Below, piece after piece: positions 29,645-36,847 of a DNA stretch of 64,000 bases. Origin of the DNA: Pandoraea aquatica (GTDB lineage Bacteria; Pseudomonadota; Gammaproteobacteria; Burkholderiales; Burkholderiaceae); the NCBI RefSeq assembly GCF_902459565.1, contig NZ_CABPSN010000004.1, positions 558,001 to 622,000 of the forward strand, given 5' to 3'. Positions within the stretch are counted from its first letter, which is position 1. Every line of letters starts with the position of its first letter. Below the pieces are notes generated by a model. The model ran no database searches. It saw only the letters and a list, made by a program, of their open reading frames with translations, and was not told where the DNA came from. Position numbers and translations under genes: made by a program.

Positions 29645-30088
29645 GCGGGGCACCTCTAACTAGCCAATCTGAGATCCCCGCCACCCGCTGCGTTGCGCAG
29701 GGGGTGGGCGGGCACTGGACTAGGTTTGCGAACCGCTGATGACTCGGATTTGGCGGCACGCCCGAAGGCGTCCCAATCCAGGCCCGCCCATTGAGGCAGG
29801 AAACGCAAAGGTACGCGCACACAGAAGCCGCAAGAATCGCGGCTGTGTGCCCGAGAGATCATCATTCGGGTCGCAAAACCCGGTCGCGTTTGGGGCGCGA
29901 CGGGAACAAGATTACCGACCCGACTTCGAGGGCACCACGCGTTCGGAGTCGCATTCTAGGTCACTCGTTGAGATTCAGATCATTCCGATGCCTCAATAGG
30001 GATTCTCCTTGGTCGACACAGACGTGATGAGTGCCCAGAAACGAAAACGGAGCCGAAAGGCTCCGTTGACTTGTGTGCGCAGGTGACT
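29645..30088. other. Intergenic stretch with terminator
   Basis: I see no supported gene here. The right end holds a 9-bp stem terminator (30046-30067) for the minus-strand membrane genes. Confidence 0.5.
30041..30067 (-). terminator. Terminator of the small membrane-protein genes
   Basis: AACGGAGCC (30046-30054 region) and GGCTCCGTT form a 9-bp stem with a GAAA-type loop. On the minus strand it is followed by TTCGT after a short T run, 22 bp past the stop at 30089. Confidence 0.75.
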
Positions 30089-30361
30089 TTATCCGTACCG
30101 CTTTACCAGCAGCCCACTACCAATGAGACCCGCGATCATTGCGCCTATCGTAACGATGACGCTGGGCGTGAGAAGCGCCACAGCAAGGCCGACTGCAGTC
30201 CCACCGCTGAGAGTGGATGCGAACTTGATCATCCCGCTAGCAGCTTGGGAGCGATGCGAATTCGCGGGAATGGTTCGGCCGTGAGCAAGACGCATCTTCT
30301 TGATGGAACGCGCCTTCGATGCGCTAGCTGCAAGTCTTTTCCGCGTCGGTGTGGCTGACAT
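30089..30361 (-). CDS. Small membrane protein of the element
   Basis: The ATG at 30361 follows GGAG six bases away and gives 90 residues. The N-terminal half is strongly basic (MSATPTRKRLAASASKARSI). The C-terminal third contains two adjoining hydrophobic stretches (GGTAVGLAVALLTPSVIVTI and GAMIAGLIGSGLLVKRYG), so it should be a helical hairpin in the inner membrane with a basic cytoplasmic tail. It overlaps the preceding gene by 38 bases. No family recognised. A coat-like protein, an immunity protein or a small toxin would fit equally well. Confidence 0.6.
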   Translation of the reverse strand: MSATPTRKRLAASASKARSIKKMRLAHGRTIPANSHRSQAASGMIKFASTLSGGTAVGLAVALLTPSVIVTIGAMIAGLIGSGLLVKRYG

Positions 30362-30788
30362 CAAATACTCCATTGGCTAATGTCACCTCTTGGACCGTGT
30401 GCGCAGCAACCACAATCACGATCATCAAGAAGCATGTGGATACTAGCATGACTGCTGGCGGCTTCCATTCGTGATCCTCCCCGCGTGCCATCATGGCTGC
30501 GGACAAGAGGATGCCGCATGCGATTGCCGCGATAAAGCAAATCCAGACAACGACGAGATGTGGTCCTGTGTCAGCGACCTCGTAACCTCTAATTCCCGCC
30601 TGAACGGCAAGAATTACTCCGCCATACAACCAGCCCATCGAGTCGAACGCTTCGCCCCAAGCCCATGTCACTCGCTTGGTTGCTGGCGTCACCAGCCATC
30701 TTGCTACGCCAAAGAATCCATAAATCAAACTCGCTCCGAAGAGTGGTAGCAACGCTTCAAGCAGTACCCATTTAGTTGCGGGAGACAA
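30324..30788 (-). CDS. Four-helix membrane protein of the element
   Basis: The frame starts with TTG at 30788, preceded by GAGGA seven to eight bases away. It encodes 154 residues with four hydrophobic segments, at about 8-30 (LLEALLPLFGASLIYGFFGV), 50-68, 78-100 (VVVWICFIAAIACGILLSAA) and 110-130 (AVMLVSTCFLMIVIVVAAH). No motif or family recognised. Translation of the following 90-residue gene is probably coupled, because the reading frames overlap. No in-frame ATG exists in the first third, which supports the TTG start. Confidence 0.6.
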   Translation of the reverse strand: MSPATKWVLLEALLPLFGASLIYGFFGVARWLVTPATKRVTWAWGEAFDSMGWLYGGVILAVQAGIRGYEVADTGPHLVVVWICFIAAIACGILLSAAMMARGEDHEWKPPAVMLVSTCFLMIVIVVAAHTVQEVTLANGVFDVSHTDAEKTCS

Positions 30789-31447
30789 GTGTGCGTTCCT
30801 CGTCGTTTATCAAAACTCCTCCTGCGGACTTGCCGGCATCTCCCGGTTGATATGGGCGCGGATTGTACGTCAGCAATCTAGCGTTGAGTCGATGGCTGAA
30901 GGGCGTATCCAGCGTGGATAATCGCTTCTTTGCCTATCCCGCTTGCGGTTGCCGAGAGGCTCGGAGGGTATTGGCTAGGGCAGATATAAGAGTCCGCCCA
31001 AATAGACGGTACCGCGATACGCTTTCGTTCCCGCTCGGGAACGAAAGCCTGCAAGCCGAAGAGGTTTGGGAGTTTCGTATACGAGCGGGAACGAAATCGG
31101 TCTTCGGTTCCTCGTGGCACGGCTTTGGCGAGCGGTGAACGTGGGCGGTCCATACCCCAATCGAGGAATGCGGCTGTCCGTTAGCTCGGAACACTGCCGT
31201 TGAGCCCACATGTATTGACCGCCCGCGACTGGGCGAGAACTGAACCTCGCTAACGGCCGAAGTCGGCCAGGAGGGGACATCAAAATCGGTCGAGCGCACG
31301 GCCGAGCTCAAGGCATCGGCTGATGGTTGCGCCGATCGCGCCAGATACGCGGCGAAAGGCGTTTGTAACTTGCCCTGTGCCACAATACGCTATGGAACAT
31401 ACTAGAAAATTCGTGGATCCGGCGCCACTGTTTATAAAGAAAAAATC
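30789..31447. other. Intergenic region before the defence genes, with a 13-bp palindrome
   Basis: No supported gene. GCTTTCGTTCCCG (31021-31033), CT, and CGGGAACGAAAGC (31036-31048) form a perfect inverted repeat. A third copy of the half site (GCGGGAACGAAA) lies at about 31085-31096. The arrangement could be an operator or part of a transcript. No clear ribosome-binding site precedes the next ATG at 31448. Confidence 0.5.
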
Positions 31448-32620
31448 ATGACACAGAAAGCTGAGGCCTTGCGTTTGCTTGAAGAGACTTTGAAAGAGCT
31501 CGAGTCACAAAAGGGTTCTGTTTTTGCGGCAATACAAAAACTCTCACGAGCAGCAACATTGCTCGGTAATGAAGATGTTCAGATTTGGTGTGCCATTCAA
31601 TTTGCTGATTCTCGCTATGTTCCAGAGCTGGAGAATTTGATAAAACTCGCAACAAGCAACGACGACCAAGCGTCGAAAAAATTTCAAAGTGCTTTAGACG
31701 TGATTTTTGAGAGGCTTAAGGCCATTGGGTTAAAGCATGAAATTCATTTCACAAATGATGAGCTGAGCCAAAAGGCGAGTCAAAGTGGTGGTGGATATGT
31801 GAGCGTCGGATTTATTGAGGAACGTTATGCTGACCTCGTTCGAACTAAACGAGGAAACGATGGAACTTACTACAAAAACAACCTATACAGCCACCTTGGC
31901 TACGTCAGAAATAGAGCGCACGGTTTTGCGTCAGATTTATTTAATCAGCTCAAATTCTCCGACACTGTAAGCAATAGTTTTGATGTGCTTAAAGCTGCGG
32001 TCGACGACAAGCTGCTGGACTTGAATCCAGTTCTCGCCGAGCAACTTATGCTGGCATTTCGGGGGGTGTCAAGCTCAAAGGACGAGGAGTGGTCACAAGC
32101 GCTAACGACTTGTCGGCGTTTGCTTGAGGGGATCGCCGACCACTTGCATCCGGCAGATACTCAGCCAGTCAAAGGGCGGGTTTTGGGGAAAGCTCAGTAT
32201 GTGAATCGGCTGTGGGCGTTTATGGATAGAGCCATTGAGTCCGAGAGTAACCGCGAGCTCGCAAAGGCGCACGTCGATTTCTTGGGGTCATGGATTGAAA
32301 AGACAAACAAGATAACAAATAAAGGTGTTCACGCCGAGGTTGGGCAACTGGAGGCAGTCAAAGCAGTATTCCATACATATCTTGTCGTCGCGGATTTGCT
32401 TGATTATCTTGATTCTGGAAAGACATCGAAGCCAAAATCCGATATCAATACCGCAACAATCGACGAACTGGAAGCGTTGCTCGATATCAGTAGGGCGACC
32501 GCGAAGGAGATCGTCAAGGCCCGAGTGCAATACGGCAAGCTCGACAAACTTCTACTCTCGAAGATCCGTGGTGTAGGTCCAAAAACAGTTGAAAAGGCCG
32601 TAGCCGCTTTCGCCCTTTGA
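31448..32620 (+). CDS. AbiTii-like protein with C-terminal helix-hairpin-helix domain, candidate defence factor
   Basis: A 390-residue soluble protein. The N-terminal 70 residues (ALRLLEETLKELESQKGSVF, LSRAATLLGNEDVQIWC) resemble the AbiTii domain found in abortive-infection proteins. A central helical part includes EEWSQALTTCRRLLEGIADH and NRLWAFMDRAIE, a segment seen in predicted defence proteins. Residues about 332-389 are two helix-hairpin-helix units (DINTATIDELEALLDIS, then LSKIRGVGPKTVEKAVAAF) of the ComEA type, which bind DNA without sequence specificity. Codon use and GC differ from the chromosome. Neighbours are TIR and SIR2 genes read toward it. A DNA-sensing abortive role is inference. 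Confidence 0.7.
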   Translation: MTQKAEALRLLEETLKELESQKGSVFAAIQKLSRAATLLGNEDVQIWCAIQFADSRYVPELENLIKLATSNDDQASKKFQSALDVIFERLKAIGLKHEIHFTNDELSQKASQSGGGYVSVGFIEERYADLVRTKRGNDGTYYKNNLYSHLGYVRNRAHGFASDLFNQLKFSDTVSNSFDVLKAAVDDKLLDLNPVLAEQLMLAFRGVSSSKDEEWSQALTTCRRLLEGIADHLHPADTQPVKGRVLGKAQYVNRLWAFMDRAIESESNRELAKAHVDFLGSWIEKTNKITNKGVHAEVGQLEAVKAVFHTYLVVADLLDYLDSGKTSKPKSDINTATIDELEALLDISRATAKEIVKARVQYGKLDKLLLSKIRGVGPKTVEKAVAAFAL

Positions 32621-32948
32621 CTACGACCAAGCGCTGTATTGCGTTGCAAGCCTACAGAAGGCCGCAAATGGAAATGATGAGCCGAGATTGGTCGGCTCTG
32701 AAAGTCGAGTAGCAGCCGGGGTTCGGCGACTACTCGTCGTCCGTTGCGCACTCTAGATTCAACCGGTCAACGCATAGCTTATTGCAATAGTGACGGCCGG
32801 ACGTGGTCGTCGCCTATCGGCCAACAAGCGAGCTGCACCGATAACCTTCAAGATGCTTGAGCGTCCGCCGCGTTTTGTGGTCGGACATTTTGTTATGGTC
32901 TACGCCGCCGTTCTTCGGTCGCTTTGCGTGGAAGTCGAAGAACTCCCG
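32621..32948. other. Convergent intergenic region between AbiTii-like and TIR genes
   Basis: No gene seen. Two short stem-loops, GAGCCGA/TCGGCTC (about 32680-32700) and CGAGTAG/CTACTCG (about 32707-32737), lie where transcripts from both sides would meet. Neither has a clear T run. Confidence 0.4.
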
Positions 32949-33758
32949 CTATGAACTCAGCTTCCGCCTAATTGCGTTCCCAAGTTCAGGGAGCCCCCTC
33001 CCATCGTTCCAGTCCAGATAACGGTAGGCTTTCATCATCGAGTCTATTTTTCCAGGGTCTACCCCAGCATTCAGCATGATCACTTTTTTGCTCCCTCTCA
33101 TTAATTCCATGAAGAATGTTGAGAACTCAGTAATTGGCCATCCGCTTGAGCTATCAAAGAAATTGTTTGTCAAGATGAAGACTCCAACCTCGGATTTTTC
33201 GATTCCTTCATTAACCTTAACGTAGATGTTGTCCCCATAGTCAATCTCGTAGCTGTCGAGCCAAGTGGCAATCCCTTGCGCTTGCAAGTATGCATTAATC
33301 GGGTTAACGATAAGATCTTTATCTTTCGAGGAGTGACTTATAAAAACTCGCGACTGCTCAGGCTTCATTGGTTTGTATTGAGGGTGATTGGATTCTAAGA
33401 GATCTTTTTCGATCCAATGGAACAGTGGGCCACCCCCCTCCTCAACAAGTACCAGATCGACCATCGTCTCATCGATGAATGTCATCAAGTTAAATGACAG
33501 CAATGCATTGAGAAAGATATTGTGTCTCTTAAGTTTCTCTGGATAATTGTCTCTCACCCATTTTTCGAATTTTTTGGGGTCATCCTGCAAGTTGACAGTG
33601 ATGTAGAACTCCAGGCTGTACGGATTGTTGTTGACCATTGCGCCAACCATCGTGACGTAATCTTTGTCAAAATTCCGAAGAATATCTTTTATGAACCCTC
33701 TTTCCTTTGTGCGTGACCCGTAATCGCATTCAAAAACATAAATGTAGTTATTTGTCAT
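32949..33758 (-). CDS. TIR-domain protein, candidate NADase of a defence pair
   Basis: A 269-residue protein. Residues 137-265 are a TIR domain: RVFISHSSKDKDLI (box 1), GIATWLDSYEIDYGDNI (box 2) and VGVFILTNNFFDSSSGWPIT. Glu211 in WPITEFSTFF is at the position of the catalytic glutamate of NAD-cleaving TIRs. The first ~130 residues are a separate region without a family I recognise (YIYVFECDYGSRTKERGFIK). The likely role is NAD+ cleavage, or a cyclic ADP-ribose-type signal, after phage sensing. It is the second gene after the SIR2-like gene on the same strand, 211 bp apart. Lower GC than the flanks. Confidence 0.82.
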   Translation of the reverse strand: MTNNYIYVFECDYGSRTKERGFIKDILRNFDKDYVTMVGAMVNNNPYSLEFYITVNLQDDPKKFEKWVRDNYPEKLKRHNIFLNALLSFNLMTFIDETMVDLVLVEEGGGPLFHWIEKDLLESNHPQYKPMKPEQSRVFISHSSKDKDLIVNPINAYLQAQGIATWLDSYEIDYGDNIYVKVNEGIEKSEVGVFILTNNFFDSSSGWPITEFSTFFMELMRGSKKVIMLNAGVDPGKIDSMMKAYRYLDWNDGRGLPELGNAIRRKLSS

Positions 33759-33969
33759 TTGTCTTCCTGCGGTGGGTTTAATTTGGATTTGTTTATTTGG
33801 ATGTGGGCGGTAACAGCAAAGGCTCGCTGGCGAGCATCGTCGATTTCAGCCTGGCAGATGGCTCGCTTTTTTTCGATTCAAGAAGCGCGACTTTTAATTC
33901 GCTCACTCTGACGTCCGAGCGCTATCACAGCACGACGAGCCTGCCACGATCGAGGGTTATCTATTTTCG

Positions 33970-35145
33970 TCACGCGACGCGCGGTTGATTGAATAGGAAC
34001 TCAAGTGAACCTTCCCCGAAGCCCTCAAAGAAGAAGCGCGAACGATCTGCGCCGGCAAAGCGGTACCGCTCGACGTAGGCGTCCCTCTCTGGTTGGCTCG
34101 GTTTGTAGTCGACGAAACGTGCATAGTCCTTAAGCAGGCCGCCCAACATCGGCGAGTCCCACCATGATGAATAGTTACTCAACATTTGGTGCAGCCCAAT
34201 GCGGATGTACTCATCATGCGGTGGCAGCGAAAATCCGATAACTGACACGCCCAGGTTGTACCCGCCGCTGCGCCCGAGTCCGTTCCACAGGCTCATGATG
34301 GGCGAGGCGTATACGAACTTCACATGCGAGGGAGACAGGATAAAGGGCGCATTGAAGCCACCGTCTTGACTGTAATAGCGTGCGACGTTCTGTATGGCAT
34401 GGAGGTGAACTAGCGGATCCTCAGGGGGCAGCAGACCATCGACCAGTGGTTTTGTACCGTACCTCGTCGGGTCATCGAACACGCTGTGCAATCTGGATTT
34501 GTCTAGCCCTTGGGCCTGAAGCGCGGCTCGCAGCTCCAAGAAATGACTATCGTCAAACCAGTCTAGCGACCCGTGCAGCTTAAGGAGGACTATTTCCTCG
34601 GTATCAGAATCGAGGACACCACCGTGCGTGTTAACCGACTTGAAACGATGGGGGAACCGCCGAAATCGCTTGCCGACGTGGGTGAGCGCGGCTTCGAGCA
34701 CTAAATCGTAGTTGAACGTTAGGACGATGTCCCTCGGCGACAGCAGATCGGCGAACTTATAGTAGCAGTCGGGAAGTTTGTCGGCAGCGGGGGTGCCATC
34801 GTGGATCACCTTGCCGATTGCTTTCCGGATCATTAGCTGCGACTCATTGCCCTCGCTGCTCCAGGTGTCGCTGCCCCGCAGTCTCAGGTAGTGCTCGATG
34901 TCCAGGTAAGACATGAACAGCTCTAGGTCCAGTGCATCTTTGGTCTGCCCAGTAACACCACAGTCATTGCAATACGACAGGTAGTAGGTCAAGTCGCGGT
35001 CGAACTTCGTATCGGTACCGTGCTTCTCCTCGATCAGCGACTTGACCGCGGGATACAACGCACTCGCCAGCGGCAGCCCCGCCGGGCGAGAGAAGCCCGC
35101 GCCGAGAATGAAGATGCGAAAACCTGGATGTGTTGGAGTAATCAT
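33970..35145 (-). CDS. SIR2-like domain protein, candidate defence NADase
   Basis: A 391-residue protein of the SIR2-like defence families. The nucleotide-binding start is FILGAGFSRPAGLPLAS (residues 12-28). Asn145 and Asp147 lie in VLTFNYDLVLE and His191 in LLKLHGSLDWFDD, the SIR2 NAD-binding and catalytic motifs. A late IGFSLPPHDEYI is also characteristic of this group. No SLOG, APAZ or Argonaute segment is seen, so it is neither ThsA nor a SPARSA subunit. The C-terminal ~100 residues could be a sensor. It is the upstream gene of the SIR2-TIR pair. NAD+ depletion is inferred from related proteins. Confidence 0.82.
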   Translation of the reverse strand: MITPTHPGFRIFILGAGFSRPAGLPLASALYPAVKSLIEEKHGTDTKFDRDLTYYLSYCNDCGVTGQTKDALDLELFMSYLDIEHYLRLRGSDTWSSEGNESQLMIRKAIGKVIHDGTPAADKLPDCYYKFADLLSPRDIVLTFNYDLVLEAALTHVGKRFRRFPHRFKSVNTHGGVLDSDTEEIVLLKLHGSLDWFDDSHFLELRAALQAQGLDKSRLHSVFDDPTRYGTKPLVDGLLPPEDPLVHLHAIQNVARYYSQDGGFNAPFILSPSHVKFVYASPIMSLWNGLGRSGGYNLGVSVIGFSLPPHDEYIRIGLHQMLSNYSSWWDSPMLGGLLKDYARFVDYKPSQPERDAYVERYRFAGADRSRFFFEGFGEGSLEFLFNQPRVA

Positions 35146-35549
35146 TTGTCGGGAAGCTGTCTCTTCTGCGATTGTCGGAATCTCGGGAAGCAGAGGGCTG
35201 CCGTCGAGTCATCCGGACATTTTCCGGGACCGCTGACTTGTACTCTCCACTGGGGAGTCACCTTGATATTCCATTATGCGGGTTCGACCGGCTACTTTGT
35301 TGAGATGAAATTAGGATAGCGAATGTTTCCTCGGGTTGTGGATTCAACTGGTCGAAAGTCGCCATTGCGGAGTTCTCTTTTTCGATCTGTGTATCCGCCG
35401 ACATCCCCCGCTACCCCCCAATCCCCCTCCACAAAAATCAAAGACTTACCCTCCCCACGTAACTCCTCAAAATAGTAAGCCCCCCAACTTGCCCCTCCTA
35501 CCAGACAAGCTTCCCAGCCAACCCTGCCCTAGGTTGATAGCCTGTCGAG
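35146..35549. other. Intergenic region between the integrase end and the SIR2 gene
   Basis: No gene supported. It contains the promoter region of the SIR2-TIR genes and a C-rich tract on the plus strand from about 35397 to 35530, which makes its base skew unusual. Confidence 0.4.
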
Positions 35550-36653
35550 TCAAATTTCGGCGCAATGCTCCGGTGCCGGGGAGGGAAGCAGTCTCGTAAG
35601 CCACGGCCAGTCAGCGAATCGATTGCCGGTCTCGCGGATATGTGTGTATCTCTTTAGGCTCGCCCAGCTTCGGTGGCCGGTTACCGCTGCTACACGAGGT
35701 ATCGACAGGCCTTGCTCGAACAGCCAACTGGTGCCTTCGTGGCGCAGGTCGTGAAATCTCAGATCCTGAATTTGCAGGAACTGGCATGCGCGAGTGAATG
35801 CCGCGCCGACGGCGTCGGTGGTGTGGGGGAAGATTCGGTCTTCGCCTTCGTGTTGGGGGATCGCGGACAGAATCCGCATTGCTTCCGGGGGAAGGTCGCA
35901 CCAGACGTCGTTGCCGATCTTTTGTCCTGGGTGCTTCATGTCACGAACGAGTATCCGTGACCCATCCTTATCCAAGTTCGACCACTTAATCGTCACGATC
36001 TCCTCCTGGCGTCGCGTCGAAAATATCGCGAACGGGATGATGTAGTGCATTGGCGCGCTTTTCGGATGCCGTTTGCGAATCCCTACGAAGTGTTCAAGCA
36101 GTAGGTCTAGCTCGGCAAAGCTTGCACGTCTTTCCCGTTTGGCTGACTTGGCCGTATGACCGAGGTGGGACAGCACTCGTCGCGCATCCCTCAAGGCTTG
36201 CTCAGACAGTGGATATCCCCAAGCCGGGCGAGCGACGTTGACGACCGCCCCGATGTGAGACATATAGTTGCTCGCGGTTTGAGGAAGTACGTCTAGGCTC
36301 TTGGCGAAATCAACGTAATCGGTGCTTCCCAACTGGCTGCAACGCTTCTCCCCGATTGGCGCTCGCGCGACAGCGTTCAATACTTGGGCCTTCGTCCGCC
36401 CGATTTTCTTGATCGATTCGTCGACGTACTTCTTAATCACCTCACTAAATAGAGGGTCGACCACCGCAGCGGCCTCTATGCCCCCCGGACGCGCCAGCTC
36501 CTTCTCCCTCTTGACGATCCACGCCGCAGCAGCCTGCCTACGGTCAAACGTCTTCGCCTCGGTGTAGGCCACCCGGCCGTCCCGCTTCAGGCGGATCTGA
36601 GCCGTATACCCTATACTTTTGTCCTTTCGTTCCCGTACTGAGATTGTTCCCAT
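35550..36653 (-). CDS. int: Tyrosine recombinase, DusA-type integrase
   Basis: This 367-residue enzyme integrates and excises the element at dusA. The N-terminal arm-binding region (ISVRERKDKSIGYTAQIRLK) is followed by a core-binding region around residues 64-165. The catalytic domain has Arg214/215 (FSTRRQEEIVTIKW), Lys240 region, His301 and Arg304 (FHDLRHEGTSW), His327 (VTGHRSW) and nucleophile Tyr336 (SLKRYTHIR). Its gene starts 142 bp from dusA and is divergent from it. Candidate arm sites (GTGCTACAC) lie just upstream of its start. The placement in dusA and adjacency to the attachment site fit the known DusA integrase family. Confidence 0.95.
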   Translation of the reverse strand: MGTISVRERKDKSIGYTAQIRLKRDGRVAYTEAKTFDRRQAAAAWIVKREKELARPGGIEAAAVVDPLFSEVIKKYVDESIKKIGRTKAQVLNAVARAPIGEKRCSQLGSTDYVDFAKSLDVLPQTASNYMSHIGAVVNVARPAWGYPLSEQALRDARRVLSHLGHTAKSAKRERRASFAELDLLLEHFVGIRKRHPKSAPMHYIIPFAIFSTRRQEEIVTIKWSNLDKDGSRILVRDMKHPGQKIGNDVWCDLPPEAMRILSAIPQHEGEDRIFPHTTDAVGAAFTRACQFLQIQDLRFHDLRHEGTSWLFEQGLSIPRVAAVTGHRSWASLKRYTHIRETGNRFADWPWLTRLLPSPAPEHCAEI

Positions 36654-36665
36654 AGGTTTTCGTCG

Positions 36666-36702
36666 GTGCTACACGGCTTTTTTCGGTGCTACACCGTAGC
36701 AC
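36666..36702 (-). promoter_or_regulatory. Right arm-type integrase sites (GTGTAGCAC motif)
   Basis: GTGCTACAC occurs at 36666-36674 and 36686-36694, spaced 20 bp, followed by GTAGCAC at 36696-36702. They lie between int and the right repeat and may also regulate int transcription. Confidence 0.5.
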
Positions 36703-36741
36703 TTGGGTGCTAAAACGAGCCTGAATGGCGTCTAAAATTGG

Positions 36742-36847
36742 GAAATCGGGCACTACGCTTTTCGCTGTAATCGACTGTTTTGTAAGAGATTTTCAATGAA
36801 TTTACCCTCCCGCCGCGTTAGTGTCGCACCGATGATGGATTGGACGG
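36742..36847. repeat. Right attachment-site repeat (attR)
   Basis: Matches 27021-27126 with three mismatches. It supplies the ribosome-binding region and first 17 codons of the working dusA. Confidence 0.92.

Larger units (their letters stand above)
27127..36847. mobile_element. 9.7-kb DusA-integrated element with rolling-circle Rep and defence cargo
   Basis: The element lies between 106-bp direct repeats in the 5' end of dusA. Its integrase is next to the right repeat and reads away from dusA, as in published DusA-integrase islands. From left to right it holds a PrtN-like activator and an HUH Rep (minus strand), hairpins, a small soluble protein, two small membrane proteins, an AbiTii-like/HhH protein (plus strand), TIR and SIR2-like proteins (minus strand) and the integrase. 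No capsid, tail, conjugation or Zot-like gene is seen, so it is not a complete phage or ICE; a satellite or integrative plasmid-like element is more likely. The cargo from about 31.4 to 34 kb has lower GC than the flanks. Confidence 0.9.

Noticed and set aside
33797-33988. 63-residue frame between the TIR and SIR2 genes
   Set aside because: No ribosome-binding site and it overlaps the SIR2 end; probably spacer.
32949-35145. Thoeris or short-Argonaute system
   Set aside because: No SLOG domain for ThsA, no APAZ or PIWI domain in the SIR2 or TIR protein or nearby.
27127-36847. Complete filamentous prophage
   Set aside because: An HUH Rep and integrase are present, but no Zot/pI-like ATPase, secretin or adsorption protein is found.
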